Source: Entamoeba invadens IP1
Lineage: Eukaryota > Evosea > Mastigamoebida > Endamoebidae
Reading direction: 5' to 3'
NCBI RefSeq assembly: GCF_000330505.1
Contig: NW_004440163.1
Span: 63,274-127,273, forward strand
DNA length: 64,000 nt
The position numbers and the translations under genes are program-made. Each line of letters opens with the position of its first letter. Positions within the stretch are counted from its first letter, which is position 1. Shown here in pieces: positions 51,512-61,030 of this stretch. The notes under the pieces are model-generated. The model was given only the letters and a program-made list of their open reading frames with translations, had not been told where the DNA came from and did not search any database.

Positions 51512-51919
51512 ATGTTCTTGGTTGTGTTAACTTTCATTGCCACTGCACTTAGTATTGGACCGTGTGATAATCTCACATTAGGGTATTATTGTTACGACAA
51601 ATCAATTTTCTTGTATTGTCCGGGGTCTGATAAGTTTGTAGAAAGTTGGTGGAGGTGCAAAGGTGGATCAATTTGTAAATGTGGTAAAACGGTGTCGAAC
51701 CCGTGTGCGTTTGATTACAGTGATGTCGATTTCTGTAACGGAAGAGTGGGTACGTACATCAATTCATCAATAGTCACACCACCTGAAACATTTGCTAATG
51801 ACAAACTCTACTCATCACAAGCACAAGAAGTCAATGAAAGTTCTTCTCTTGGGGTCATGAATGATGGAACTACCATTGCTTCAGTATTATTTGTATTAGT
51901 ACTTTATGTTCTATTATAA
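51512..51919 (+). CDS. Small GPI-anchored 8-Cys protein, chitin-binding-like
   Basis: 135 residues. Signal peptide (MFLVVLTFIATALS), then one compact module with eight Cys (18, 27, 36, 49, 55, 57, 65, 75) containing the aromatic pattern GYYCYDKSIFLYCPGSD and FVESWWRCKGGSICKCG. This recalls the Cys-rich chitin-binding modules of Entamoeba cyst-wall proteins and peritrophins. A Ser/Thr-containing stalk follows. The C-terminus is a hydrophobic tail preceded by small residues (ESSSLGVMNDGTTIAS, then VLFVLVLYVLL), typical of a GPI-attachment signal. It would be displayed on the outer cell surface. The chitin ligand is inferred from pattern only. Confidence 0.65.
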   Translation: MFLVVLTFIATALSIGPCDNLTLGYYCYDKSIFLYCPGSDKFVESWWRCKGGSICKCGKTVSNPCAFDYSDVDFCNGRVGTYINSSIVTPPETFANDKLYSSQAQEVNESSSLGVMNDGTTIASVLFVLVLYVLL

Positions 51920-51993
51920 TCATATTATATTGATTTTACTGCTATTTTTGGGGTTGATTAAACACTATTTGTGGTGTTGAATTTGTGTTGTAA

Positions 51994-52863
51994 TTACCAC
52001 ATAAATTCAATGAGAATAGAACAATTTATAACCAAGTGAACTAAATCAAAATAATCTAAGCACTGAACAATTACAATCTTATCAGCTGCAAAAGCAAAAT
52101 CAATGTTTTGTTGTGGAACTACCAAGTCGTTGAACGACGTAAAACGACATCCTTTCGACTCAGTGAGTTCAAAAACGTCGCCTATTTTAATGAGAATATT
52201 TCCGTTGTTGAACCACGTTGTACCAAGTTTATTATCTCTGAGTGCAGTTGAGTTTGGACCAAACTTTTCTGACAACGAAGTCGAATCGCCAAAAGCAATT
52301 CGGAAGTCGGAGTTCACGGCATTATTCGCGGAAATGATTTGTTGTGGATGGTACAACGCAATACAATTTTTTTGTGAGAAGGCAACAACCAACACTTTTT
52401 CTCTTCCAGTGACTAATGAAAAAATTATGTTTGAGAAGAGTGGTGTTCGCGTTGAGTCAAACACAACTTGACATGTTTTGAACTCAAACTTCTTCTGTAA
52501 GTTGTCGTACAAACTTGACAGTGGTGATTCTTCGGACATTCTTGAATAAAACACAGAAGACCATCTGTTGAATTTATTGAAATCAATTGTTTGCATATTT
52601 TCAACTAAATGAACAGAATTCGACGGTTGCAAATTCGTTGAAATTTCTTTGGACATAATGTTCTCAAATGATTTTCCAAAAGTGATGAGATCAGTCGTTA
52701 TATTTGTTGCTTTTGAACACTCGGTTTTGGGAAGTATGTTTTCTGGGTCAATTACTGTTTTTTCGGGTGCTAAGGAATTTGAAAAATTGACGATGCCGTT
52801 ATTCACAAATGACTGAATTTCAATTTTCATTTTTATATTATAAGTTCCTTTTATAGACATCAT
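51994..52863 (-). CDS. Divergent TLDc-like protein
   Basis: 289 residues; a second ATG gives MKIEIQSF from 52830. The C-terminal half carries a weak TLDc pattern: TCQVVFDSTRTPLFSNIIFS, then VLVVAFSQKNCIALYHPQQI in the position of the 'G-x-x-F-G-x-Y' strand, then FGDSTSLSEKF. The canonical Gly-Phe-Gly is lost. It lacks the coiled coil of the other TLDc gene at 4159-5106. Such divergent copies form a large Entamoeba family of unknown role. It converges on the GPI-protein gene with a 74-bp spacer. Confidence 0.5.
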   Translation of the reverse strand: MMSIKGTYNIKMKIEIQSFVNNGIVNFSNSLAPEKTVIDPENILPKTECSKATNITTDLITFGKSFENIMSKEISTNLQPSNSVHLVENMQTIDFNKFNRWSSVFYSRMSEESPLSSLYDNLQKKFEFKTCQVVFDSTRTPLFSNIIFSLVTGREKVLVVAFSQKNCIALYHPQQIISANNAVNSDFRIAFGDSTSLSEKFGPNSTALRDNKLGTTWFNNGNILIKIGDVFELTESKGCRFTSFNDLVVPQQNIDFAFAADKIVIVQCLDYFDLVHLVINCSILIEFMW

Positions 52864-52991
52864 TAATAACAGTAAAACTTTATTAAATAATATTCAACCA
52901 TATGCAAACCAAAAAATAAAAGGTCGCGTCTTTAGTTCGCCCAAGATTTTGTTGTTAAAGAGATGATTGTGTCAATTAAATTACAGTAGAA

Positions 52992-53046
52992 ATTCTATCG
53001 GTGTGTGGTTTTGACCAATCAAAAGTGACCTACACACCGATAGAAT
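52992..53046. repeat. Internal inverted repeat near the left end of the element
   Basis: ATTCTATCGGTGTGT at 52992-53006 is repeated as its exact complement at 53032-53046, 25 bp apart. The same 15 bases form part of both terminal repeats, so this is a third, internal copy. Confidence 0.8.
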
Positions 53047-53263
53047 ATAATGATTTCCCACATATTTGGGACCAAAACCCGCAAAAATAATTTCAATTGC
53101 AAATTTGTTTTTATTTTAAAAGAGTAAAGACTTGGTAATAAAAACTTAAAAAGAGAAAAATTATCAAACAAAAATAAATTCAAAAAAGATAAGAGAAGAA
53201 AAGCATAAAATGCTCTTCAAAAAATATTAAACTTTAAATGATAATAAAAAATGCACCGACTTC

Positions 53264-53299
53264 CACACCAATCACAAGAGCACGCTTGTGATTGGTGTG
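53264..53299. repeat. Perfect 15-bp stem hairpin just before the HSP70 fragment
   Basis: CACACCAATCACAAG (53264-53278), loop AGCACG, then the exact complement (53285-53299). It is not related to the element ends and lies about 40 bp upstream of the HSP70-like sequence. Confidence 0.8.
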
Positions 53300-53329
53300 A
53301 GGACAGAATTGATACCTAAAAATTAACAA

Positions 53330-53773
53330 TTTCAGCAAGGAAGTCACAGATATTTACGACACATGCAGACAACCAGCCTGGCGTGCTCATCCAAGTCTTT
53401 GAGGGCGAGGCATCTATGACATCACACTGCAACCTGCTTGGAAAGTTTGGGTTGTTTGGTATCTTATTAGCACCACATGGAGTCTCACAGTTGAAGTCAC
53501 ATTTGACACAAATGCAAATGGGATATTAAATGTGTCGGCTGAAAACGAGACAACAGGAAAGAAGATTCTCAAAGGCACAAGTGGACAAGATGGTTGCAGA
53601 CGCAAAGAAGTTCAAGGCAAAGGACGACAAGATGATGACTTTTGAGGCTAAAAATCGACACTCACCTTATGCTACCGTGTAATAACACGGTAAACAAGCA
53701 AATTTTTTCAAGGTTATCAACAGAAGACAATGTAGCAATCGAGGCTGATGTCAAAGACGTACTTGAGTTGTAA
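53330..53773 (+). pseudogene. HSP70 substrate-binding-domain fragment, decayed
   Basis: Translating in pieces gives recognisable HSP70: [20 protein letters not shown] and then [11 protein letters not shown] in one frame, [20 protein letters not shown] in a second, and VDKMVADAKKFKAKDDKM in a third. The string ends with EDNVAIEADVKDVLEL. These correspond, in order, to the beta-sandwich substrate-binding domain and the start of the helical lid. There are at least two frame changes, an internal deletion after the 'NVSAEN' part, and no N-terminal ATPase domain. It cannot make a functional chaperone. It lies wholly inside the TIR-bounded element. Confidence 0.85.
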
Positions 53774-54077
53774 ATTGACAAGAACCAATCCGCACCAAAA
53801 GTCCATTTGTTTATACAAAAAAACAATGCGTTGTTCTTTTTCTAAGCAATTAAACGATTTAAAAATACACAATATTATTTTATGTTTACACGTGTTACGT
53901 TTTTTTTCTCAAAAAAACAAAAAATACATTGTGTCATTTTTCTTGATTGTCGATAGTTTTACAAATTTCATTATTTTTTAGTTTTTTTGCCAGAAATTTA
54001 AAAAGAAAAGAAAAAAAAATTTACACACCTTGGTAAAACCATTTTCATGACTTCACACACCGATAGAATTTTTACTG

Positions 54078-55004
54078 TATCATGTAATTTGAATCAGAAA
54101 ACAAAAATTTATTAATAAAAATAGTTGTAATAATTGAATTAATAAATAATAAATTTTATATGATAACTATAGTTGTTTTTATTATTATATTTAAAAAAAT
54201 GTTTATTTATTATTTTAATTCATTTGTTCATTTTGATTAATTATTTGTATTATTTAAAAACAAATTATAATTTTATAACCTAATTTAGTAAAATAAAAAA
54301 ATGTTATTTTATTTTTAGTTTTGTATTGTAAAACTACAAATTTTTCAACTTTCCAATTTTTTTAATTTAAATAAATAAAATTTTTATAATAAAAAGTTTT
54401 ATTCAAAGTTATTTACTAATTAAAATATAGTTTGGTAATTATAAACTAACCAAATTATATTATAATTTTTACTAATTTCTGTTTTAATTAAAAATACCTC
54501 AATGATAAACTTTTTTGTTTTTTTTTATTCAAACAACTTTTGGAAAAAACTCTAAAAAAAGTCACTTCTCTATTCAAAATAGTTTAGATTTAATATTGAT
54601 TAATAACACACCTTTCTATTTTATTCGACAAATTCTTTCATACCATACTATTATATTAATATTCATGGTTATTATTAAAATAATAATTAAAAAGAAACAA
54701 GACGATTATTTCGCCACAACTTTGAAGTAAAAAATGGTGAAGAGAGTTCGTTCAATTACCCTGTTAATTTTTTAATAATTAAGACAAACTAATACAGTAA
54801 GAATTGTAATATCAATAGTATAAAATAGTTAAATACAGCGTTGCAAATCATTGGTTCAAATGTATAAATAAGTGGAGGAAAGTAACCAATAGAAACAAAT
54901 TACACCCACGAAATATTAAAGTTAATATATCCTATTAATTATTCTGGTTGGATGTAGAACCAACGGTTCAATAGAAATAGTTTGAAACTGAAAAAAACAG
55001 ACAA
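54078..55004. other. Intergenic, very A+T-rich
   Basis: About 930 bp. The frame 54515-54730 is low complexity. Presumed promoter of the MFS gene; nothing else recognised. Confidence 0.55.
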
Positions 55005-56781
55005 ATGAACGTGATTCTCCGCTACATCTTATCGAACTTCTACAGACTTCTTATTTCTTCGTTCCTTTTCAACTTTTCCGCTTATTTCTTATGGACCGTG
55101 ATACCTTTACGTGCCAATGATTTGGGTGCCAGTTCACTTGAATTAGCGATTATACAAGCTGTCTCTTACGGGTTAGGTGCTTTTTTCTCTCCGTTTGCTG
55201 GAAAGTTGACTGATTTGATCAACCCTTACTTGTTATTTAGAATCGCCGATGTGTTTTTCATAACATGTGTCGTCCTTGTGATGGTATTAAATACACAAGT
55301 GTGGCATTTGTACATTGATGTATGTTTCTACTCGGTAGGTTCTGGTTTGTTTTGGCCTGTTGTTGGTTCGACTGTCGGGAAAGAAGCTCCAATTGGAAAA
55401 GAGAACATGCACAGTTCTCTTTACTCTGTTTTTTGGAGTTTTGGGAAGGCGTTGGGGTATTTGTTTGGTGGGTTGTTGAAGAAGGCGTTAGGAGACAATG
55501 CGCTATGGGTCGCGATTGCTTGTAGTGGTGTTTTATTAATCATATACCCCTATTGTCTTCCGCCCGAAGTCCGTGAGCGGATCAAGAAGAAAAAAGAGAG
55601 TGAGCAACGCTTAGAAGACATTAAAGTGACAGTCATGCACACTGAAAAGAAGGGAGAAGAGAAGGAGGACACTGAAATGAAAGATGTTAAAGAAGAAAAA
55701 GACGAGAAGGAAGAGAAAAAGGGGAGTGAGAACGACATTGAAATTCCTCTTGATATGGTCGACGATTTAGAGAAGCAGACGGGTGTTGATATCAATGCGG
55801 CCAAAGCGGAAAACGTTGAAGGACATGATTTGGATGAAGTTGTTGTTGCCGATCCAAAGGTGATTAAGTACAAGTGGAACCAATTCCAATTGAAGAACAA
55901 GACGTATATCTACCTTGGCTACATCTTGAACTTTTCAATTGTCGGAAGTGCGTCCGTCTTGTCCAATCAATACATCAAGCTCATCAAAGAGAAGGATATT
56001 CGTGTCAACTTGCCTCTTGCTGCTCCAAATGATATGTACCTTGGTCTCTTTTTCTTTGTGTTTTACTTTGCACAGACCATTGCGATGATAGTCATGTCAC
56101 TCACAACAGTTTGGACGTATCGCCGTTCACTCTTTTTGATAGGCCAAGCGACTGTCATGTTGTTGTTTATTGTCGTTGCGATATCGGACCAAGTGTGGTT
56201 ATTACTCACTTTAAGTTTTTTGAGTGGGTTAGTTGCAGGGTTTGCCTATCAGACGTCCACCTATTACTCTCTGCGTGCGAGTGAGCAAAAGAAGGGATTC
56301 TTTGTTGGTATCTCTGAAGGCACTGCCAAGCTTGGTATGGCCTTTTTGCCGCTCATAGCTGGTACAATGGCAACAGCTCTTGACAATTTGTATGTGCCAG
56401 TGTACATTGGTATTATTATTGTTCTCTTCTGTACAATCCTCTGTGAAATCGTTTGTTTTTCTCACCATTTTCTTCATCCAATTGGAAGTATTTGATTTTA
56501 CCACAGTGCGTCTCATCTCATAGGTGTACCACGTAGGTTACGTTATCAACGTACGTCGACAAGCAAAACGACAAGACCCAAAGGAACACGATTTTGGTAT
56601 TGAGATGTCAAAGGACACAGACTTTGACAACGAAACCGATGCTAAAAGTGGGATGGGCTCAGCTCGACAATCCGTTGGCATTCGCTCAAAAAGTGAGTTT
56701 GGGGAACAAACTCCTGAGAAACGGGAGAGTGACGATAAAGTCTCCGAGAAGATGGGAGACGACGAACAACATGATGACTGA
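55005..56781 (+). CDS. Major facilitator superfamily transporter, two exons
   Basis: Exon 1 is 55005-56450 and exon 2 is 56524-56781. The intron 56451-56523 is 73 nt (GTTTGT...TAG), phase 0. The product is 567 residues. Twelve membrane helices in two groups of six are separated by a charged loop (about 195-300) rich in Lys/Glu (EEKDEKEEKKGSENDIE). The TM2-TM3 region GLGAFFSPFAGKLTDLI resembles the MFS 'G-x-L-a-D' loop. Splicing replaces a hydrophobic nonsense tail by completing helix 12 and adding a hydrophilic tail of about 80 residues (KRESDDKVSEKMGDDEQHDD). The substrate is not evident; UNC-93-like or drug-transporter MFS groups are possible. Confidence 0.82.
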
Positions 56782-56988
56782 TGTAAAGTGGCGTTTTGTG
56801 TTTTTCGGAGTTCCGTAACTGAGTGGAAATGGACCTTCGGGTAGTTTTTATTGGTTTTTCTTATTATCCATTTACCATTTATTTACTACTAACAATTACT
56901 TCAATAAAAACTACAATAATTATATTAATAATATACTACCCATACCATACAACGTGAAGGACCAATTATGTTACAAACAGTCAATAAA

Positions 56989-57939
56989 TCAGTTAATCAG
57001 TTTGTCCAACTCCTTGATCATTTCCATTGCTCTGTCTGTATCTTTAAATACAAACCCACAACAAAGCTTTCTTCTAATTTCGTCGACAACGTTTTCTACT
57101 TCGTCGGTGTCCGCAATGGGTACCTCAAACTCAAATTCCAAAGTTTTGAACTTTGGAATTATAATTTCCTTTGTAATAATAGGAACCTCCACTTTTGAAG
57201 GTACTTGAACGCTCTCGGATTGTGTTGCGATTTCTCTTTGAGGAGGTGTGATGGTGGGGTTGCTTTGTTGTTGGCGTTGGATTCCCTTCACTGCATTGGG
57301 GTGTTTTTCTATAATATCGTCGATACATTTTGTGATTGTTTCTTGCGAAGGATACACATTTAATAACATTGGATGGTCCTGTCGCTGGATTTTTTCTGAT
57401 GGAGGGACAAATGATTTCCATCCGAACTGACAAAGCAAAGATGCGTATGTTTCAGTTATTTCAAATTGTGGTGTTTCCATCCCAGACTCTCTGACATAAA
57501 CTGGAATGACTACACTTTTGAACCACAACTTCACGTTTTTGAGTATTTGTTGGAAGAGAGGAAGTTGGGACAATTGTGGTTCGACCATTGGAAGTAAGTG
57601 GTACAAACAATCAGCAACTTGTGCGTCCTCGTACTTCTTCAATATTTGGTAAATGTCTTGTGCGTGTTGTTGGATCTCCACGCGCGACGAAGTGTAGCTA
57701 TTGAGGTTTTTCAATTTCTTTAATGGAATATCACAAACAAGGTCGCTTAACACTTCCCTTGCGTTGGGCTTCAATGGTAACGCAAAAGCAAATATTATCT
57801 CGAAAAAATCTTTTGAATTTTGCAAAATAAATTCGACGTATGAGTTGTACGATTTCGTGTTGTTACGCACGTCAACAAGCCTAGAAAAGTCTCGTACGCG
57901 TTGATAGAAAACATTCAATGGGTTTTCTGGCTTTGACAT
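56989..57939 (-). CDS. Unidentified helical protein
   Basis: 316 residues from ATG 57939 (MSKPENPLNV); the frame is open nine codons further without an ATG. The N-terminal about 180 residues are helical and hydrophobic-patterned (FFEIIFAFALPLKPNAREVL, YEDAQVADCLYHLLPMVEPQ, VKLWFKSVVIPVYV). A Gln/Pro-rich linker (GIQRQQQSNPTITPPQRE) and a charged C-terminal segment (DTDEVENVVDEIRRKLCCGF, then MEMIKELDKLIN) follow. No signal peptide or membrane helix. I do not recognise a family; a trafficking or scaffold role is conceivable but unsupported. Confidence 0.55.
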   Translation of the reverse strand: MSKPENPLNVFYQRVRDFSRLVDVRNNTKSYNSYVEFILQNSKDFFEIIFAFALPLKPNAREVLSDLVCDIPLKKLKNLNSYTSSRVEIQQHAQDIYQILKKYEDAQVADCLYHLLPMVEPQLSQLPLFQQILKNVKLWFKSVVIPVYVRESGMETPQFEITETYASLLCQFGWKSFVPPSEKIQRQDHPMLLNVYPSQETITKCIDDIIEKHPNAVKGIQRQQQSNPTITPPQREIATQSESVQVPSKVEVPIITKEIIIPKFKTLEFEFEVPIADTDEVENVVDEIRRKLCCGFVFKDTDRAMEMIKELDKLIN

Positions 57940-58370
57940 AAACAAATTAATTTTATAGTTCAACAATAACTATTTTTTATATTGTATATGTATAATAATA
58001 TATAATATATGTATAGTAAATTATACCATTTTTTTTTGCAATTAAATTATTTAATAAAAATTGTTATAAATATAAATTATTTTTTATTATTATAGTTATA
58101 CTTTGTAATATATATAAAATTAATAATAAAACAACTTGTATTATACATTATTATAAATTAAATTATTATTTTGTAATACAACAATAATTGAAATGACAAA
58201 CATAAACCAAAAGAAACGTCACTTCTATTTTAAACCAGTTTTATGTATTATAAAATTATAATAATACATAATACATTTAAATGTAATAGAATGAAAAAAC
58301 ACCTTTAATAAGTGATGAGGTTTGGTTTTATCCAATCTTCAAATAGTCGTAGCGCAAACTGAATAATCAA
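57940..58370. other. Divergent intergenic region
   Basis: About 430 bp, almost only A/T, between divergent genes. Nothing else recognised. Confidence 0.5.
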
Positions 58371-59777
58371 ATGGAACAAGACCTTCTTCAAAATATCTTA
58401 TGCAAATTACCAGAGGACAAGCAAGTTGTAGTCAAAGAGTTTCTCATTTTTATTCTTTCACAAAAAAATGAAGATTTATCTCCAATCATCACATTCATTA
58501 ATCAATTCAAGCCTGGAGAGAACTTGCCACCCTCTCTTCTCTTTACTGAACAACAACAAAACTTACTTAATATCTGCAACGATAACAAGTTAAAGCTTCT
58601 TAAGTTAATGGATTATCATCCAAACACACCATCACAACACGCATCGAGTCCTATTGAAAAGATTCCTCAAACTGAATCGAACAAGATAGGGGAATATGTA
58701 CTGGTCAAACAAAAGCCACAGGTTACCGTCGAAGTGAATTTTATAGAAGCTTTCAAGGGAGTCGAAAAATGTATTGGAGATACACAAGACAAAGTCTTTA
58801 TACCGGAATTCTCGAAGACAGGAGATGTCATTGAGATACCGGGATACACTGTAAAAGTTGAAATATCAGACACTATGGGGTACATGACTTTCAAGGACGA
58901 CATTTACTGTTTGATTCAACCAAAGGCTACTCAAGCTGTTCACCCGTCTGGCGTTGTCATGAAGTTGTTGACTGGGAACTTCTTGACATTCTTGGACAGA
59001 TACTACGTCTCAAAAGATAAGACACTTGGACGAAACCACAAAGGGCGATTCATCCCAATAACCAACATGTGCTTCTTTGGAAAAGCTGATCGAGCGCAAC
59101 TCAGTGAAACAAAGTCTGCGTTCACCGTCCCACAGTCCACTCCTGTGTATTCAAAACCAGTGCTGCCTTTTTTCCCACAAGTCGTAGTTCCACAACAACC
59201 AACCATTGTGGCTAAAGACCCAAATACAGTTCGCATGAAGAAGTCAGTTGTACTCCTTGAAAAGCATGTCTTTGGGTTTACACACAAGAATACAAAGGTC
59301 AATACAATGTATTGGGTAAAATGGGGAAACAACTTCATCACAGCAATCGACTTAACAGACAACATTTTTGGGACAGTAGAATTGCCAACTGATTCAAAGA
59401 CTCCCAAAGACCCAAGCAAGTTGGATGAAATGGAAGATTTCGTTGAAGACTCTACCCATTACTATGTCTCCTTTGTAAACGTCGCATGTAAACCACAGAC
59501 AAACATGCAAACACTCAAAGATAATTTCACATTCACTATCTCAGACGTCTTCCCCGCTGTAATGAAACGAAATAAACTTGCTGATAAAAATAAAGTCCTC
59601 TTACAATTGGAATACACAAGAAGAGACTTGTACAACACGTTACTCACGTTCCCTCTTATCTATCCAATATCACTCGAACCAGAACTTCTTAAAGAAAACA
59701 GGGTCTTTATACCTTTCTTCAAGTTCAACTCACAGAATAAAAGCATCTTAGTGATTGATCTGACACTTGTCGACTAA
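58371..59777 (+). CDS. DnaJ C-terminal-domain-like protein without J domain (tentative)
   Basis: 468 residues, ATG start. The N-terminal about 110 residues are helical and Gln-rich. Residues about 117-220 recall Hsp40 substrate-binding domain I: VTVEVNFIEAFKGVEKCIGD (compare 'V-x-L-x-E-A-x-x-G-x-x-K'), then FSKTGDVIEIPGYTV and DDIYCLIQPKATQAVHPSG. No HPD-containing J domain or CxxCxGxG zinc repeats are present. A second beta-rich half follows (KKSVVLLEKHVFGFTH, FVNVACKPQTNMQTL). If the assignment holds, it is an HSP70-independent peptide-binding protein. The similarity is weak, so an unrelated Entamoeba protein is possible. It converges on the URI-like gene. Confidence 0.4.
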   Translation: MEQDLLQNILCKLPEDKQVVVKEFLIFILSQKNEDLSPIITFINQFKPGENLPPSLLFTEQQQNLLNICNDNKLKLLKLMDYHPNTPSQHASSPIEKIPQTESNKIGEYVLVKQKPQVTVEVNFIEAFKGVEKCIGDTQDKVFIPEFSKTGDVIEIPGYTVKVEISDTMGYMTFKDDIYCLIQPKATQAVHPSGVVMKLLTGNFLTFLDRYYVSKDKTLGRNHKGRFIPITNMCFFGKADRAQLSETKSAFTVPQSTPVYSKPVLPFFPQVVVPQQPTIVAKDPNTVRMKKSVVLLEKHVFGFTHKNTKVNTMYWVKWGNNFITAIDLTDNIFGTVELPTDSKTPKDPSKLDEMEDFVEDSTHYYVSFVNVACKPQTNMQTLKDNFTFTISDVFPAVMKRNKLADKNKVLLQLEYTRRDLYNTLLTFPLIYPISLEPELLKENRVFIPFFKFNSQNKSILVIDLTLVD

Positions 59778-59858
59778 GTCACTTTTATTAATATCATTTT
59801 TGTTATTAATTAACTTGAAAAGAGCACTGAAGTAACATCTAATGCAATCAAATAACAT

Positions 59859-60635
59859 TCATTTATTTTGTCGTTGTTTGAACAATGAAACTTTCTTTGG
59901 CTTTTGGTTGGTCTGGTCGTGATCTTTGGTACCTTTTTTTCTCACGACAATCCCATCCACATTATCTATTTCTGTTGGTTGCGAAACGACTTTCTGAACG
60001 TGTTGTGTTGGGCTCTGTTTTGACTTTTTATGTTCGACAATCGTGTTTTTGACAGCAGGGGTTTCAAGCTCTTCTGGTCGAATTTCGTTGATAGTCATGT
60101 CCTCGGGGATTTTGTTGATGAACTGTAATTTTCCTTGCGACTCTAAGTCTTTCTCGACAGAGACTGCTTGGTCCCATCTCGCTTTCTCCTTCGCCCAGTC
60201 AATGTTGGGTGTCTTCTCAACGGGGCGATTTTGTTTCATTTTTTGATACTCGTCCTCAGTTATAAATTCACTGATATTGCGGACATCGCCACTTACTGTC
60301 TCGAGTGCTGTTTTTGCGTCTTCTTTCATCTTTGCTACAAGCTTCTCTTCTTCCAGTTGTAACGTTTTTATTTTCTTATTTAACAACTCTTCAGTCTCTT
60401 TTGCCGTCAGTTGAACAAAATACTCATCACTCAATTGGACCAATAAATTGTTTAACTCGGTTGGCTGTACTGTCACGGGGATAAGTGCAGCAGGTTCGAT
60501 TTCTGGAACTGATGATATAGGGGCATACATCGGGATTGGGGCAGTTTCGGTGCGAAGAGTAATCACTTCTAATACTTGTTGAACGGTTCCAATTTGAAGT
60601 CGAATGTTGTGAAGGGTTGCCACGTTATCTGCCAT
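59859..60635 (-). CDS. URI-like prefoldin-family protein
   Basis: 258 residues. The N-terminal half is an alpha-type prefoldin: a helix, two beta hairpins (IPVTVQPTELNNLLVQLSDE, YFVQLTAKETEELLNKKIKT) and a second helix. The 'L-S-D-E-Y-F-V-x-x-x-A-K-E-T' stretch resembles URI/Bud27 and related prefoldins. A long charged tail follows, ending SLFKQRQNK, which recalls the C-terminal 'S-[RL]-F-K-x-x-R' box of URI proteins. URI works with R2TP in RNA polymerase assembly. WAKEKARWDQ in the middle may bind partners. UXT-like or generic prefoldin are alternatives. ATG start. Confidence 0.55.
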   Translation of the reverse strand: MADNVATLHNIRLQIGTVQQVLEVITLRTETAPIPMYAPISSVPEIEPAALIPVTVQPTELNNLLVQLSDEYFVQLTAKETEELLNKKIKTLQLEEEKLVAKMKEDAKTALETVSGDVRNISEFITEDEYQKMKQNRPVEKTPNIDWAKEKARWDQAVSVEKDLESQGKLQFINKIPEDMTINEIRPEELETPAVKNTIVEHKKSKQSPTQHVQKVVSQPTEIDNVDGIVVRKKGTKDHDQTNQKPKKVSLFKQRQNK

Positions 60636-61030
60636 TATTGAATATTCTAGTTATTTCATTTCTTTGAATAACATTTAAAAAACATTTCATTTGATAATAG
60701 TAATGATTTAATATTTATCGTTATATAATATAAATGTTATTTTCATTGTTTTTTTTGTTATTTGATGTTTAATATATTTATTTAGATATTTTTAATAAAA
60801 ATCTCATTTATTATATTACACATTCATGACATCTGGTCCAAATTCGATTTTTTAGACAAAAACAACAAAAATGGACAAGTTTGTTAAACTTGCGCAACAT
60901 CTAATAACATAAGCAAGATATTTAATCCATTATTTTATTATTAAATTATAGTAACTCAAAAACAAATAAAAAACACAAATTACAAAATTATAATAAATAA
61001 ACTATAAAAGTATGAAACAATAAATTGAAA

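Larger units (their letters stand above)
52984..54077. mobile_element. Non-autonomous TA-flanked element carrying an HSP70 fragment
   Basis: The ends are inverted repeats of about 24 bp with one mismatch: the left starts CAGTAGAAATTCTATCGGTG and the right end is the complement (54054-54077). TA flanks both (52982-52983 and 54078-54079), as for Tc1/mariner insertions; the CAGT terminus is shared with the element at 16533. The 1094-bp interior has no transposase. It holds a decayed HSP70 segment and two further inverted repeats. Confidence 0.75.

Noticed and set aside
53748..53981. 77-codon frame inside the HSP70-carrying element
   Set aside because: Out of frame with the HSP70 remnant and running into A/T-rich DNA; not a passenger gene.
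54515..54730. 71-codon plus-strand frame
   Set aside because: Low complexity, no start context or family pattern.
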